64,000 bases of DNA from Moesziomyces globuligerus. Taxonomy: Eukaryota > Basidiomycota > Ustilaginomycetes > Ustilaginales > Ustilaginaceae. Position numbers and translations under genes: made by a program. This document shows, in pieces, positions 8,338 to 18,070 of the stretch (the first letter of the stretch is position 1; every line of letters begins with the position of its first letter). A model generated the notes under the pieces. The model was given only the letters and a program-made list of their open reading frames with translations. It did not search any database and was not told where the DNA came from. The stretch lies in contig JARVLF010000016.1 in NCBI GenBank assembly GCA_030849465.1, positions 1,426,001 through 1,490,000 on the forward strand, written 5' to 3'.

Positions 8338-10200
8338 ATGGTGGTGTGCAAGTTCTTCCTTCAGAACCGGTGCGCGTACGGCAACAACTGCAAGTTCGAG
8401 CATCCGCAAAACGGCGCGCCCGGCAGAGCGTCGGGCTTTGGACAGAGCGCCTTTGCGCCACCGTCCGCCTTTGGAGGCGGCGCTGGCAATGCTGCAGCTC
8501 GGCCATCGGCATTTGGCGGAGGGAGCGCATTCGGCCAGCCTAGTGCCTTTGGCTCGCCATCAGCATTCGGCTCGCAGAACACCAGCGCGTTTGGATCCGC
8601 CTCCAAGCCCGCGACGAGCGCGTTCGGAGCATCAGCACCGTCTGCATTCGGGAGCAGTAGTGCTTTTGGAGCATCAGCCGCCGGTGGTTCTGCATTTGGC
8701 GGCTCTCCTGCGCCGTCAGGCTCGGCGTTCGGGGGTGTCAGCAAGCCCGCATCCGCATTCGGCTCGACAGCAGCGCCGACATCCGCCTTCGGCTCTACAG
8801 CCGCACCATCTGCCTTTGGAGCCCCTGCCGCTCCGTCTGCATTCGGATCGACGTCGACACAGGGCTCTGCATTTGGAACCAGCTCAACACCGTCAGCGTT
8901 CGGCTCGACTGCGGCACCGTCCGCGTTTGGCGCGGCCAAACCATCAGCATTCGGCGGCGCATCCAACACATCGGCGTTCGGCTCAACAAACACTTCTTCC
9001 GCCTTTGGCTCCACAGCAACACCTTCGGCCTTCGGATCGACTGCAGCCCCATCAGCGTTTGGCGCAACAACGACACCGTCAGCTTTCGGCGCCTCTGCAG
9101 CGCCCTCTGCGTTCGGCACCCCGTCGGCGCCTGCGTCGGCGTTTGGCAGCTCGTCGGCATTCGGCGCGTCTGCTGCACCCAGCTCTGCCTTTGGCGCGGC
9201 GGCGAGACCTTCGGCGTTCGGCAGTGGTGGTTCGACTTCTGCCACGCAGGCTGCACCGGCAGGGGGGCCGGTGGTGTCGGGCTTCGCGACGCTGAATCCA
9301 AGCTCGCCGTTTGCATCTCGTACGAATCAGTACGGCGATTCGAACCTACCCGAGGTCTCGCTCACTGCGGCAGGGATTGCAGAGGACCTCGGTGCGCAGG
9401 GCAAGCCGCTGTGGAAGCTCTCCGCGTACGGCCCGGCGAGAGGTGAGCCTAACCTCGTGGCGGGCAAGGATGTGAGCCCGGACGAGCTGCGCGTCATGGC
9501 GTACCAGGCCAGAGCAGGCGGACAGGAGGCGGCGTATGCTCAGCACGAACAGAAGCTATTTGGCGAGGCGGATGCAGCGTACAGGCAACTGAATGGCAAT
9601 GTCAATGCGGCTATGCAGCAGGCGCTGCGCAACAGGGAGGAGAAGAAGAAGAAGCAACAACAACAGCAGCAGCAGGCACAGTCGCAGCAGCCACAGCAAC
9701 AGCAAGGGCAACAGGGTGGAGCTTCGGCATTCGGAACGGCACCGTCCAATATGGCAAGTGCGTTCGGGCAGGCGTCAGCTTTCGGAGCAGCAACGCCAGC
9801 GACGGGGAGCAGTGCGTTTGGAACGACCACGCCCGCAACAGGGTCTGCATTTGGAACGATGTCGGCGTTCGGCGCAACGCCTTCGACGTCCACGTCGCAG
9901 CCCCCAGCGGCAGCGTCAGCATTTGGTCAAACTGCATCTGCATTTGGCGCGCCCACGAGCGCGTTTGGCCAGCCAGCAGCCAGCTCAGCCTTCGGTGCGT
10001 CGGCTCCTGGCTCGGCCTTCGGCGCGCCGACAGGGAGCGCCTTGGGTGCGTCCGCTGAGCCTACAAAGGTCGACGACCCGTACGCGACCGACGTACCCAA
10101 GCGCGCCGATCTCACCGAAACCGTACTCGCCGCCTTCGACAGCACCGCCTTCGAGTGGGGTCTCGTACCCTTCATAGAACCTCCCATCGATGTACGCTAG
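8338..10200 (+). CDS. NUP42: CCCH-zinc-finger FG nucleoporin (Nup42/Rip1/NUPL2 type)
   Basis: A 620-residue FG-repeat nucleoporin of the cytoplasmic face of the pore, where the family acts in mRNA export with Gle1 and Dbp5. The start at 8338 places a CCCH finger at residues 4-22 (C4, C12, C18, H22; spacing C-x7-C-x5-C-x3-H). Dozens of SAFG repeats separated by Ser/Thr/Ala/Pro spacers follow to about residue 310. A helical, non-FG segment (about 310-440) ends in a Gln-rich run encoded by caa/cag repeats, and a second FG block runs to about 580. The last 40 residues (TDVPKRADLTETVLAAFDSTAFEWGLVPFIEPP) resemble the Gle1-binding tail of Nup42. The open frame continues 108 codons upstream, but that stretch is unlike the family. 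The stop is only 66 bp from that of convergent TIP41. Confidence 0.9.
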   Translation: MVVCKFFLQNRCAYGNNCKFEHPQNGAPGRASGFGQSAFAPPSAFGGGAGNAAARPSAFGGGSAFGQPSAFGSPSAFGSQNTSAFGSASKPATSAFGASAPSAFGSSSAFGASAAGGSAFGGSPAPSGSAFGGVSKPASAFGSTAAPTSAFGSTAAPSAFGAPAAPSAFGSTSTQGSAFGTSSTPSAFGSTAAPSAFGAAKPSAFGGASNTSAFGSTNTSSAFGSTATPSAFGSTAAPSAFGATTTPSAFGASAAPSAFGTPSAPASAFGSSSAFGASAAPSSAFGAAARPSAFGSGGSTSATQAAPAGGPVVSGFATLNPSSPFASRTNQYGDSNLPEVSLTAAGIAEDLGAQGKPLWKLSAYGPARGEPNLVAGKDVSPDELRVMAYQARAGGQEAAYAQHEQKLFGEADAAYRQLNGNVNAAMQQALRNREEKKKKQQQQQQQAQSQQPQQQQGQQGGASAFGTAPSNMASAFGQASAFGAATPATGSSAFGTTTPATGSAFGTMSAFGATPSTSTSQPPAAASAFGQTASAFGAPTSAFGQPAASSAFGASAPGSAFGAPTGSALGASAEPTKVDDPYATDVPKRADLTETVLAAFDSTAFEWGLVPFIEPPIDVR

Positions 10201-10266
10201 CAACTTGCCCGCACATTTACACTCGGTCAACGCAGCATCTTGTACAACACAGCTCTGGTGGTAGTA

Positions 10267-11892
10267 TTAGCGGAGGATGGCGACGTCGACGCGTGCGCCT
10301 GCGCCCTGCCAAGCGTCGAGGTCGTAGGCGGACTCATCATTGAGCTGTCCGACAATGTGAGCTTGAGGCTCGGAATGCGGAGCGAGGGGAGCCTGGGCGG
10401 GCGAGAGGTCGACTTTTTCGCCCGGTCGGGAGCCTGGGAAGCCAGTCGGACCGGAGGGGAAGCGCGCAGCGCTCGTCGAGGGCGCCAGGAACTTGGCTCC
10501 GGGAAGAGCGTCCTTATCGGCCATGCGAGGGAGCTGTGCGCCCGTCGCCACGGCAGCATGGTACGCTGCCAGCGACGCGCGCGAGATCGTCGCGAGCGTC
10601 GCCGAGACCCAGTTGACGTCGGTCAGCGGCGACAGATCGTGCGGTCGGTACGGAGGCAGGCGCGAACGTACGAGCGCATACGGCGCCTCGCTACCACTGC
10701 ACTCGCGAATCAACCGCATCGGCTCCACCTCCCCCTCCCCCTGCCCCCCAGCCTGTGCGCTGCGCGGCGTCCCCAGGCTAAGCTTACCCATACTCGGCAA
10801 AGCGGCCGAGGCACCCGAGGCCCGCGGCATGCTGGTACCCGACAGAGGACGCGGAACGTGCGAGGTTCCGTCTGCAGGCCGGCTGAACTCGCAGTAGAGA
10901 CGCGTGTCGAAGACGCGGAAGAGCACGTCGTCGACGCGCAGGAAGAAGCGCTGCAGCACCAGGAAGCCAGACGGCATGACGCGAACCTTGACATTGACGA
11001 TCGAACTGCCGTTGTCCGCCAGCTCGTCCTCGTACAGCACAATGTCGTCGTAGAACACGATCGGCTCGCCGCTCGATGGGCCGAGCCTTTCCACGGGGAT
11101 CCGATCGCGCGCAGGATCCGTGCCGGGCACAAACCACTCCCGGCCCTCCTGCCTCTGCGGAGCGACGAGCTGGTTAAGCCCAGCTGCGCTCGGCACGGCA
11201 GGCTCGGTCGACAGCAGCGGCTGGGGGGCCACATCGCCCGTCAATCCGGGCCACGTCGTCGAGTAGGTCCAGTCGTAGTCCCTCGCATTGCTGATGTCCG
11301 TCTGCGACGCCGCGACGTCCTTGACAGCACTCGCGCCAAAGTGCGACGTGCCAGCCTCGGCGCCAGCGGCGCCGTCCTCGACTGTGTCGGGGGAGAGGAA
11401 CTCGTTTCGGCTCTTGCCCCACTCCTTGGCATAGGCGACCTTGATCGACGACGATTTCTTCGACTTGGGCTTGGCACCGGGTACGCTGCTGCCGGACGTC
11501 TTGGCTGCGGCGGAGGACTCGCGGCAGTCGATGCCGTGAAGACGGTTGCGCGACTGGACGCCGTCGATGGAACGCAGCGCCCGCACGGCGTCGAAGCAAA
11601 GGCTGAAGCCCGACGCAGCGTGCTGCAGCACGAGCGAGTTGTGCGGGAAAGCCATCTCGGGCGGTGGGATGCCCAGCAGCTCGGAGAGCGCGTCCATCTC
11701 GGCAGACGAGCCGATCGGTCCGCTTGTCACGCGGACGCTCCATCCGCCCACATCGATGCCGCGCGTCGTAGGCTGCAGCGACGGAGCTGTTGGGGTCGAT
11801 GTGCTCGATGCGCGCGACGCCGACGACGACGACGCAGCAGCAGCCGTCGTAGCCCGGGCCGGAGTGTGCGACCACGACGTCGAATTCGACAT
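10267..11892 (-). CDS. TIP41: TIP41-like protein (Tap42-interacting, TOR/PP2A signalling)
   Basis: A 541-residue protein with the Tip41 domain: GIDVGGWSVRVTSGPIGSS, then DALSELLGIPPPEMAFPHNSL, then the best-conserved block FYDDIVLYEDELADNG ... VKVRVMPSGFLVLQRFFLRVDDVLFRVFDTRLYCEF. In yeasts Tip41 binds Tap42 and modulates PP2A-like phosphatases downstream of TOR; the window also encodes the PP4 catalytic subunit. It is longer than yeast Tip41 (about 350 residues) because of Ser/Ala-rich linkers, including one of about 150 residues between KEWGKSR and the FYDD block, and a C-terminal extension. The start at ATG 11890..11892 (MSNSTSWSH) was chosen over 81 upstream open codons that do not resemble the family. 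No intron was seen. Confidence 0.9.
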   Translation of the reverse strand: MSNSTSWSHTPARATTAAAASSSSASRASSTSTPTAPSLQPTTRGIDVGGWSVRVTSGPIGSSAEMDALSELLGIPPPEMAFPHNSLVLQHAASGFSLCFDAVRALRSIDGVQSRNRLHGIDCRESSAAAKTSGSSVPGAKPKSKKSSSIKVAYAKEWGKSRNEFLSPDTVEDGAAGAEAGTSHFGASAVKDVAASQTDISNARDYDWTYSTTWPGLTGDVAPQPLLSTEPAVPSAAGLNQLVAPQRQEGREWFVPGTDPARDRIPVERLGPSSGEPIVFYDDIVLYEDELADNGSSIVNVKVRVMPSGFLVLQRFFLRVDDVLFRVFDTRLYCEFSRPADGTSHVPRPLSGTSMPRASGASAALPSMGKLSLGTPRSAQAGGQGEGEVEPMRLIRECSGSEAPYALVRSRLPPYRPHDLSPLTDVNWVSATLATISRASLAAYHAAVATGAQLPRMADKDALPGAKFLAPSTSAARFPSGPTGFPGSRPGEKVDLSPAQAPLAPHSEPQAHIVGQLNDESAYDLDAWQGAGARVDVAILR

Positions 11893-12316
11893 GCTGCGTT
11901 CGTACAGACGGTACAGGGATGCCTCGATAGAGATGAAGGAGGACCTGGTAGCCTCGACTCGATGTGGGAGTGGAGGGCAAGGTGTGTCGAGCTCAGAAAG
12001 CGCAAAAGGCGAGGCGCCAAGCCGAGTTGCTTCGTGCGCGGCGCGTCTCTTTTTTTGCGCAGCCTGTTTGCACCAACGGCGCAGCAAGCTGCCAAAGTCA
12101 TGAGAGAGCAACACCAGACGCTTCTTCGTGCGCACAACTTAGCTCATATCATCCCTCACACCATCAGGCCGCTGCATATAGACAGGGAAACGGTTGCGAA
12201 TATGCGTGTGTAGTAGTACAATGTGATGTATGGTTCAGAATGCAAGCGACAGTGCTGGTCCCGCTCGCTGGCGGACCTGTTGCGGTAAAGCGTTGTCAAG
12301 CAGCTGTGCTGGGGGC
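11893..12316. promoter_or_regulatory. Intergenic region TIP41 5' side / NOP14 3' side
   Basis: 424 bp that should hold the TIP41 promoter and the NOP14 3' UTR. No gene or motif recognised. Confidence 0.3.
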
Positions 12317-15300
12317 TCACTTCTTGCCCGCCCTGCGCTTGATGTTGGCCTTTGCGCGCTCGAGCTGCTTCTGCTCGCTCCTCTCCACCTGGAGCGTCGA
12401 CATGATCTTGTCCATCTTGCGCTTGTACGTCTGGTCCTCGTCGGCCTGTTCCTGCCTGCGCACCTCGGCGATGAACTGGTTGTCGCGGCGCAGCTCGCGG
12501 ATCGCGCCCTTGCGCTCCTTCTTGATGAGCGCACGCATCTTCTGGATCTGCACGCGCTCCACGTCCGGATCCAGCGCCGACTTGCGGTCCGGGTTGTAGC
12601 CCTGCTGGTCGAACTTGGGCACGTGCGAGGCGATCGCGATCGCACGGTGCGCCTGCAGACGCAGGAAGCGGCGCGACGACGACGCCAGCCCCAGCTGCCT
12701 CGTCAGCGACGTGCTCAGCGCCGAGCTCGACGTCGACGCGCTTGCCGAGAGCAGCACCGAAAACGGCGTGAACAGCTCCACGTACGACGTCGAGCCCGCG
12801 TAGAGCGTGCTGAAGCTCGCAGTCAGTGCCAGAGCCACCGAGAGCAGCTCCGCACACCGAGCCTGGTCCGCCTTCGCGTTCTTGGTCGTGATGAGGCTAG
12901 GCAGGTCCACGGCCTGCTGTGCCGCCTCGACAGCGTCGTTCTGGCGGAGACGCAAGTGTTGTGTGTGCGCCGCATCCACGTCGGGAGTCGGGATGCCATA
13001 CTCTTCCGTCGTGGCGTGAACCTTGGCCAGACCCTGGCTATCGAGCGGTGCAAGGATGGCAATCGCAGAGAAGAGGAAGTTGAGCGCTTCAGGGAACAGC
13101 CTCGCGCTCTCGCGTTCGTTGGATACCACCAGCGAACAGAGGAAGAGGCCGGACGCCAGATCGCTCACCGAGCGAATGCGTGCATGGCCCAGGTACTGCG
13201 CAATGAGCAGTGCCAAGGGTGTTGTCACTGCGTGCTGCTTGTCCGAGGTCGGCCAAATCGTGCCCACCAGCCTGAGCAGCGTCAGCTCGGCCAGGCCGGG
13301 CCACGTGCGGGCATCGGCCTCGGTGGGTCCCTTGGCAAGCCCGCGCGAAAGGTTGCGCTGCATGAGCGCAAGCTTGCTCACAAAGTGCTCGGCCGCCGTC
13401 GCGGGGTAGCTTTGCGAGAGACTGAAAATGTGCGGAATGAGCGAGTTGACGATGGCAAAGGCCAGCTTGTGCTTCTCGCCCGTGGCAGCCTGGTGCGCCT
13501 GGGCCTGTCCTGCCCAGTGGAGCGCGTGGTCGATGAGCACACCGATGAGCGCTTGCAGACGGTACTTGTTGTCCTCTGCAAGACTCGGGTGGTGCAAGGT
13601 GCGGATACGCTTGATCACCGTGGGGATGTTCTTGGGCTCGATCTCGTGCCTTTCGAGGAGGTTCAGCAGTTCGTCGTGGGTGGCGGGACAGGCGAAGGTG
13701 AAGGGCAATTTCGTTGCCGTGACGGGTGTCGCCTTGGTCTTGGATGACGAGCCAGCTTTGCCTGTCTTGCTCGAAGACGCTTCCTTCGAGCTACCCGTGA
13801 GAGCTTCGTGGTCTCCCTCCTGGTCCGACTCTTCGTCTTCGCCGATCTGGATGGCATCGTCGGCATCGGCGAGGTCGGCAAAGTCGTCCTCCTCCTCGTC
13901 TTCCTCCTCCGCCGAATCTGTCGCGGCACCTTCGGCATCCTCGCCATCCTCACCTTCGCTCTCGTCTTCGTCTCCATCCTCCTCGTCCTCGTCCTCTTCC
14001 TCGTCACTCTCGTCGACAGCTCCGCTCTCGGCAAGACCGGCACCAAGACCATACACCTCGCCCGCAGTCATGCCGTCGAGTTCAAAGTCGTCGTCAAGGT
14101 CATCGGCCTGTGCCGCGCGCTTTGGCCCTGATGTCGAGCTGCCAGCCTTCTTTCGCTTGCGGCGCGAACCACCTGCCTCGGCCTCGTTGTCATCCTCTTC
14201 GTCGTCGCTGTTGCCGCGCATTCGCTTTAGTCGTGCCTTCTCGGCCTTCATCAAGCGTTGTGCCTCGTCAGCGGCGAGCTCCTCTTCGCTCTTGAGACGA
14301 TCCTGAGGCTTGGCTCTGCGTTCGAAGGCGAGTTCGCGCACGAAGGCGTCATACGAGCTGGAAGGCTTCTCTGCGCCGTCGACCTCGCTCGTGCTAGCGC
14401 CGGCCACGGCAGTAGCATTAGCACCGGTGGCGGGCCCTGGGAACACGGACACTTTCGCCTTGGCCCTGGGGTCGACAGCCGGTGCTGGTGTTGGCACTGC
14501 GGGCTGTTCGTAGAGGAGGCCGCGGATGTCGGCGAGTTCGTCGTCGAGCTGCTCTCGCATTTCGTCATCGGCGTCCTTGGTCTTTTGACGCTCGAGCTTG
14601 TGGAACTTGGACTTGGCGATGACCTCGCGCATCACGTCTGCCTTGGACTTGTCGCCGTTCTCGTTCTCGCCGAAGCCACCAAAGTGATCTTGGCCTGTGA
14701 GACGTCCAGGGTCTGCGAGAAAGATGCGCACCAAGCAGGGATCCAATGGAATGCATTGTCAGTAACGCTTCATGCCAGTGGGAGAGAGTGGCTCGAGCAT
14801 GGGCACAAGCATGGTCGACAAGTTCGCTCGGATGTGCCATCAGAAATCTCCAGTAGAATCTTTTGACCGTCATGGGGTGGCGCTTTTCAGCGCACTTGTG
14901 TGTTGAGTCCGGATCGTTTTGTGTCGCCAGTAGCAGATCATCACATGGCGATCCGAGCGAATGTAGACGCATGCTGCGGACTCGCGTCAAGAGGATCGGG
15001 AAGCGCTTACCTTCTTCATCGTCGTCGTCTCCTGGCAGACGAATGTCAGCGAGGTCGTCGAGTCCATTGAGCGACTGTCCGTAGTGAGTGAGGAGCTCGT
15101 CATCGTCGTTGAGGTTGAATGCGGCGGCGCCCTTGGCCGCTCTCCTCTGCTTCTCGGTGGCGAATCGCTCGAGCATCTTCTCTTCGGGCGTCATGTTGGC
15201 GTCGTTCTCACCGAAACGGCGGTCGACGAAGGTGCTGGTGCGGTTGCGCGTCTGGAGCTCTGGAAGCAGCATCTCCCTCCTCTGCGCAAGGCCGCTGGCC

Positions 15301-15563
15301 TTGGCTGCGCCTGGCCGACCGACGGCGCCCTTGACCTTGCGACCGAGCACCTCATGCTTTGGCTTGGTCACCTTTTCGTCGAAAGGATTGAGACCGGAGA
15401 CGATGGAGCTGATCTTGTTGAGACGGGCGGCGGCAGCATCCTTTTCGCCCTGGCCGCCTGTGCGCGAACGCGACTTTTTGGAGAGCTGGCGACGATCTGT
15501 GACGCCAGAGCTGTGCAGCTTGGACTTGAGCTGCGACAGCTGCGAGCCTCCGCCCTTAGCCAT
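12317..15563 (-). CDS. NOP14: NOP14, nucleolar SSU-processome protein (2 exons)
   Basis: Exons 15011..15563 and 12317..14712. The 298-nt intron 14713..15010 has a gtaagc donor and a cgcag acceptor, and joining restores the frame to give EEDPGRLTGQDHFGGFG, the conserved Nop14 LTGxDHFGG region. The 982-residue product has the family's N-terminus (MAKGGGSQLSQLKSKL ... SGLNPFDEKVTKPKHEVLGRK), the RRFGENDANMTPEEKMLERFATEKQRR block, and a long Asp/Glu-rich stretch (about residues 390-490). It ends in the basic KKERKGAIRELRRDNQFIAEVRR...AKANIKRRAGKK tail. Nop14 is needed for early pre-rRNA cleavages and 40S assembly. NOP14 is divergent from NDUFA13. Confidence 0.93.
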
Positions 15564-16121
15564 CTTGGCTGAATGTGAGGGGATGCTTGAGCTGGCGAAA
15601 GACTGTGTAGTTGATCGCGTCAGAGCCAGTGATGTTTGCAGCGTGCAATGAGCTTGAAAGGAAGGGACGGGGGAAGAGAAAGAGGGTATATGGTGCGCGA
15701 GAGGCAGGCTGAGAAGGTGGACAGGCGTATGAGCCTTCCAACCACTTTTTCCACCTTCAGGGTCGTTCCGACAAAAATTTCGCTGCAGCAGGAAAAGAAA
15801 GAAATCCAGCAAAAGTGGCACAAAATCAGGAAGAATTGATGCTGGCCCTCCCAAAAAAAAGCCCTGTCCCTGGCCTTTTCCAACCACTTTTCGGCAAAAA
15901 GCAAGCGAAATCTCGATGTGGAGGTCAGATCGCCCGATTTGCACTTGTCGGCTCCGAGTTTGTCGAGCGGTGTGGGATCCGAAATGGCCTCGACGCGGTT
16001 GGGCGGCACTCGGGGCGTGGCCCTGAACAGTGAGTGGACACCGTTGCTGATCGTCTCGGCAACCTTCCTCTGACCAACCCATTCACCTGGATCCACGTTC
16101 AGCAGCACGATACAGGTCACG
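15564..16121. promoter_or_regulatory. Divergent intergenic region NOP14 / NDUFA13
   Basis: 558 bp between start codons containing several short A-runs (for example around 15770-15900). No gene recognised. Confidence 0.35.
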
Positions 16122-16951
16122 ATGAGCGGTGCAGGTAAGTGTCGGCAAAGTCCCGCAGCAATGCGCTGTCACCAACAGCGGCGACCCTCGACAGCGACAG
16201 AGGGCCGATCAGCTCGAACACGATTGCTGATGCTCACCTCTGTCCTCCCCCAACTCCACTGCGGCTGGTCTTTACGCAACCTCTTGCCACGTCTGGGTCA
16301 CATACCGATCCGCGCCCTCCTTTACAATCGCTGCTCGCTTCCGCTATGCTGCCCTTCGTCCCAACAGTTCCCTTCCGACAGTAAGTATGCGACCTCGCTC
16401 GCAACCCCGCCGGGCTTCTCCGCCGGTCTGCAAGCGAACTCAGACGGCCTGCGGACGGAATGCTCACTCGCGTCTGCTTCTCTGCTACTCGTTAGGGATC
16501 TTCCTCCTTCTGGAGGCTACCAGCCCATTCGATACAAGCGCAACTTGCCCGGCAAGAACCTCTCGGGTCTCACCATCTTTGGCGGTGTGATCGCCATCTG
16601 CGCATACGGCTTCTACAAGGTCGGCCAGGGTAACCTCGAACAACGGTAAGTCACATTGCGCACATTGTGCGGCCACCTTGCCAAGTGCATCTCTCTCGCG
16701 ACAAGTTGCTGATCTCCCTTTCCCTGGTCCTTCACTTGCTGTTCAACAGAGAGCTCAAGAGGGAGCGCGCGTGGTCGCGTATCCACCTCATTCCCCTGCT
16801 CATGGCCGAGTCCGACAGGGATGCATTCCGACGAAGCGAAGCTCAGCTTGCACGAGAGAAGGAGATCATGAAGGACGTGCCTGGCTGGGAGGCCGGAAAG
16901 TCGGTATACAACACCAAGCGTTACACTGCTCCCAACTTTGTTGTCCTCTAG
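16122..16951 (+). CDS. Mitochondrial complex I subunit NDUFA13/GRIM-19 (4 exons)
   Basis: Exons 16122..16134, 16368..16380, 16496..16645 and 16750..16951, with introns of 233, 115 and 104 nt (donors gtaagt, gtaagt, gtaag; acceptors cag, tag, cag). Exons 1 and 2 are each 13 nt. The joined frame reads MSGAVPFRQDLPPSGGYQPI, then RYKRNLPGKNLSG, which matches the start of GRIM-19/NDUFA13. It continues with a single membrane segment (SGLTIFGGVIAICAYGFYKVG) and RRELKRERAWSRIHLIPLLMAESDR ... KEIMKDVPGWEAGKSVYNTKRY. The protein is 125 residues, a little shorter than the human 144. It is an accessory subunit of the membrane arm of NADH:ubiquinone oxidoreductase in the inner mitochondrial membrane. The phases of all three junctions agree. 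Confidence 0.92.
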
Positions 16952-17465
16952 ATGTCCCACATCGCTATGCGGCACTCTATTGGGTAGCAGAGTGCCAATC
17001 AGAAACCCTCATCTCCAGATTTGCGTGTTTTTGCTCGAGCGCTCCACTTAATGACGTGTTGATGTCATATGCGTTGAAGCTGCGCTTCAGCTCGACGCCT
17101 TGATGACGAGAAGGATGCTTGATCAGTCTTCCGCACTGAACAAGATCCTGCAGAGGCAAGCCTGGCAACAGGACGCAGCTGGGAAGCATAACAAGACCCA
17201 TGCACGGGTTACTGCAAAGTACCGAGTGATCCGCGACCCTGCACGGCGCATCCCATCAGTGAAATAAGACCAGAGCACCATCCTCATTTCGACGTGGACA
17301 ACAGACGTCGAACCTGTGCTTCTCCAATGTACAGCATCCGCACACCTCCCGATTAGCACTGCAAAACAGGAGCCCCTGCGGTTTCATCATCGCAAGCACA
17401 CGAAAACACATGTTCGCTATCAACACTTTCTTCAGATGCTTTGCAAAAACGAAGATAAAAAATGC

Positions 17466-17470
17466 AAAAA
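17466..17470 (-). terminator. Pol III T-run after tRNA-Leu
   Basis: Five T residues on the minus strand beginning 7 nt beyond the tRNA 3' end, with a second T6 run about 10 nt further on. Typical Pol III termination signal. Confidence 0.7.
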
Positions 17471-17476
17471 GAATGG

Positions 17477-17582
17477 TGACAAGAGTGGGATTCGAACCCA
17501 CGCCCGAAGATAGCAGGTCACTTCCCAAATACTCAGGATATCTTCCTTAATGCTACGCCTTAGACCACTCGGCCATCTTGCC
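17477..17582 (-). tRNA. tRNA-Leu(AAG) with a 28-nt intron
   Basis: On the minus strand the 5' half begins GGCAAGATGGCCGAGTGG. The acceptor stem GGCAAGA pairs with TCTTGTC (one G-T) and is followed by discriminator A. The D-stem is GCC/GGC. The anticodon stem TAGCA/TGCTA closes a loop in which positions 34-36 read AAG (17546..17548), decoding CUU/CUC leucine codons once A34 is modified to inosine. The 28-nt intron, 17517..17544, lies one base 3' of the anticodon, the canonical place. A long variable arm with a CTTCGGG hairpin and a perfect T-arm (GTGGG TTCGAAT CCCAC) follow. The long variable arm and the A discriminator both fit leucine. Confidence 0.93.
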
Positions 17583-17610
17583 ATTTGATGTTAGCTTCAC
17601 TGCGTATTGC

Positions 17611-17617
17611 ATAAATA
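17611..17617 (-). promoter_or_regulatory. TATA-like box upstream of tRNA-Leu
   Basis: TATTTAT on the minus strand at about -29 to -35 from the tRNA 5' end. Some fungi, notably Schizosaccharomyces pombe, need an upstream TATA for tRNA transcription; its use here is an inference. Confidence 0.4.
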
Positions 17618-18070
17618 TCGCGGAGCGTTGCAAAGCTCAGCCCGCACGGTTCGCCTCTTGACCTCCACTCGGCCAACGTTGGATGCGGCACGCTTGGCAA
17701 GAACGCGTCCAGGAAGCAGCGCCGCCCAGGGGCCTCGCAGCATCCTCGCAGCTCACCATCCAATCCATCCTCGCTGCAACGGCTCTCTCGAGTTGTCATG
17801 GCCAGCATCATTTCTCCACGCCAGAACTGATGCAGCTTCATCGCACGTCCTAGAAAACGACTTGACAGCCTGCCTGGTCCGATCCGGCTGCTTGACTCTT
17901 TCCACCGATCTCCGGTTCCGCCAACGACCGTACCTTGATACCGAAAGAGCCGGGCCCTCTCCACCACTCTCGACCAAAATTGGAGCGCTCTTGAAGCCCA
18001 GTGATGACCACACGGGCCTGATCGGCGTGGAGCGGCTAAAGATCAGACGCAGGCGCGGACTCTTGCCAAC
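17618..18070. promoter_or_regulatory. Intergenic region tRNA-Leu / VPS41
   Basis: About 450 bp upstream of VPS41. The overlapping short ORFs on both strands have no recognisable product. It probably holds the VPS41 promoter and leader. Confidence 0.3.

Noticed and set aside
10240..12213. 657-codon plus-strand ORF
   Set aside because: Antisense to TIP41, with Arg-rich chance composition.
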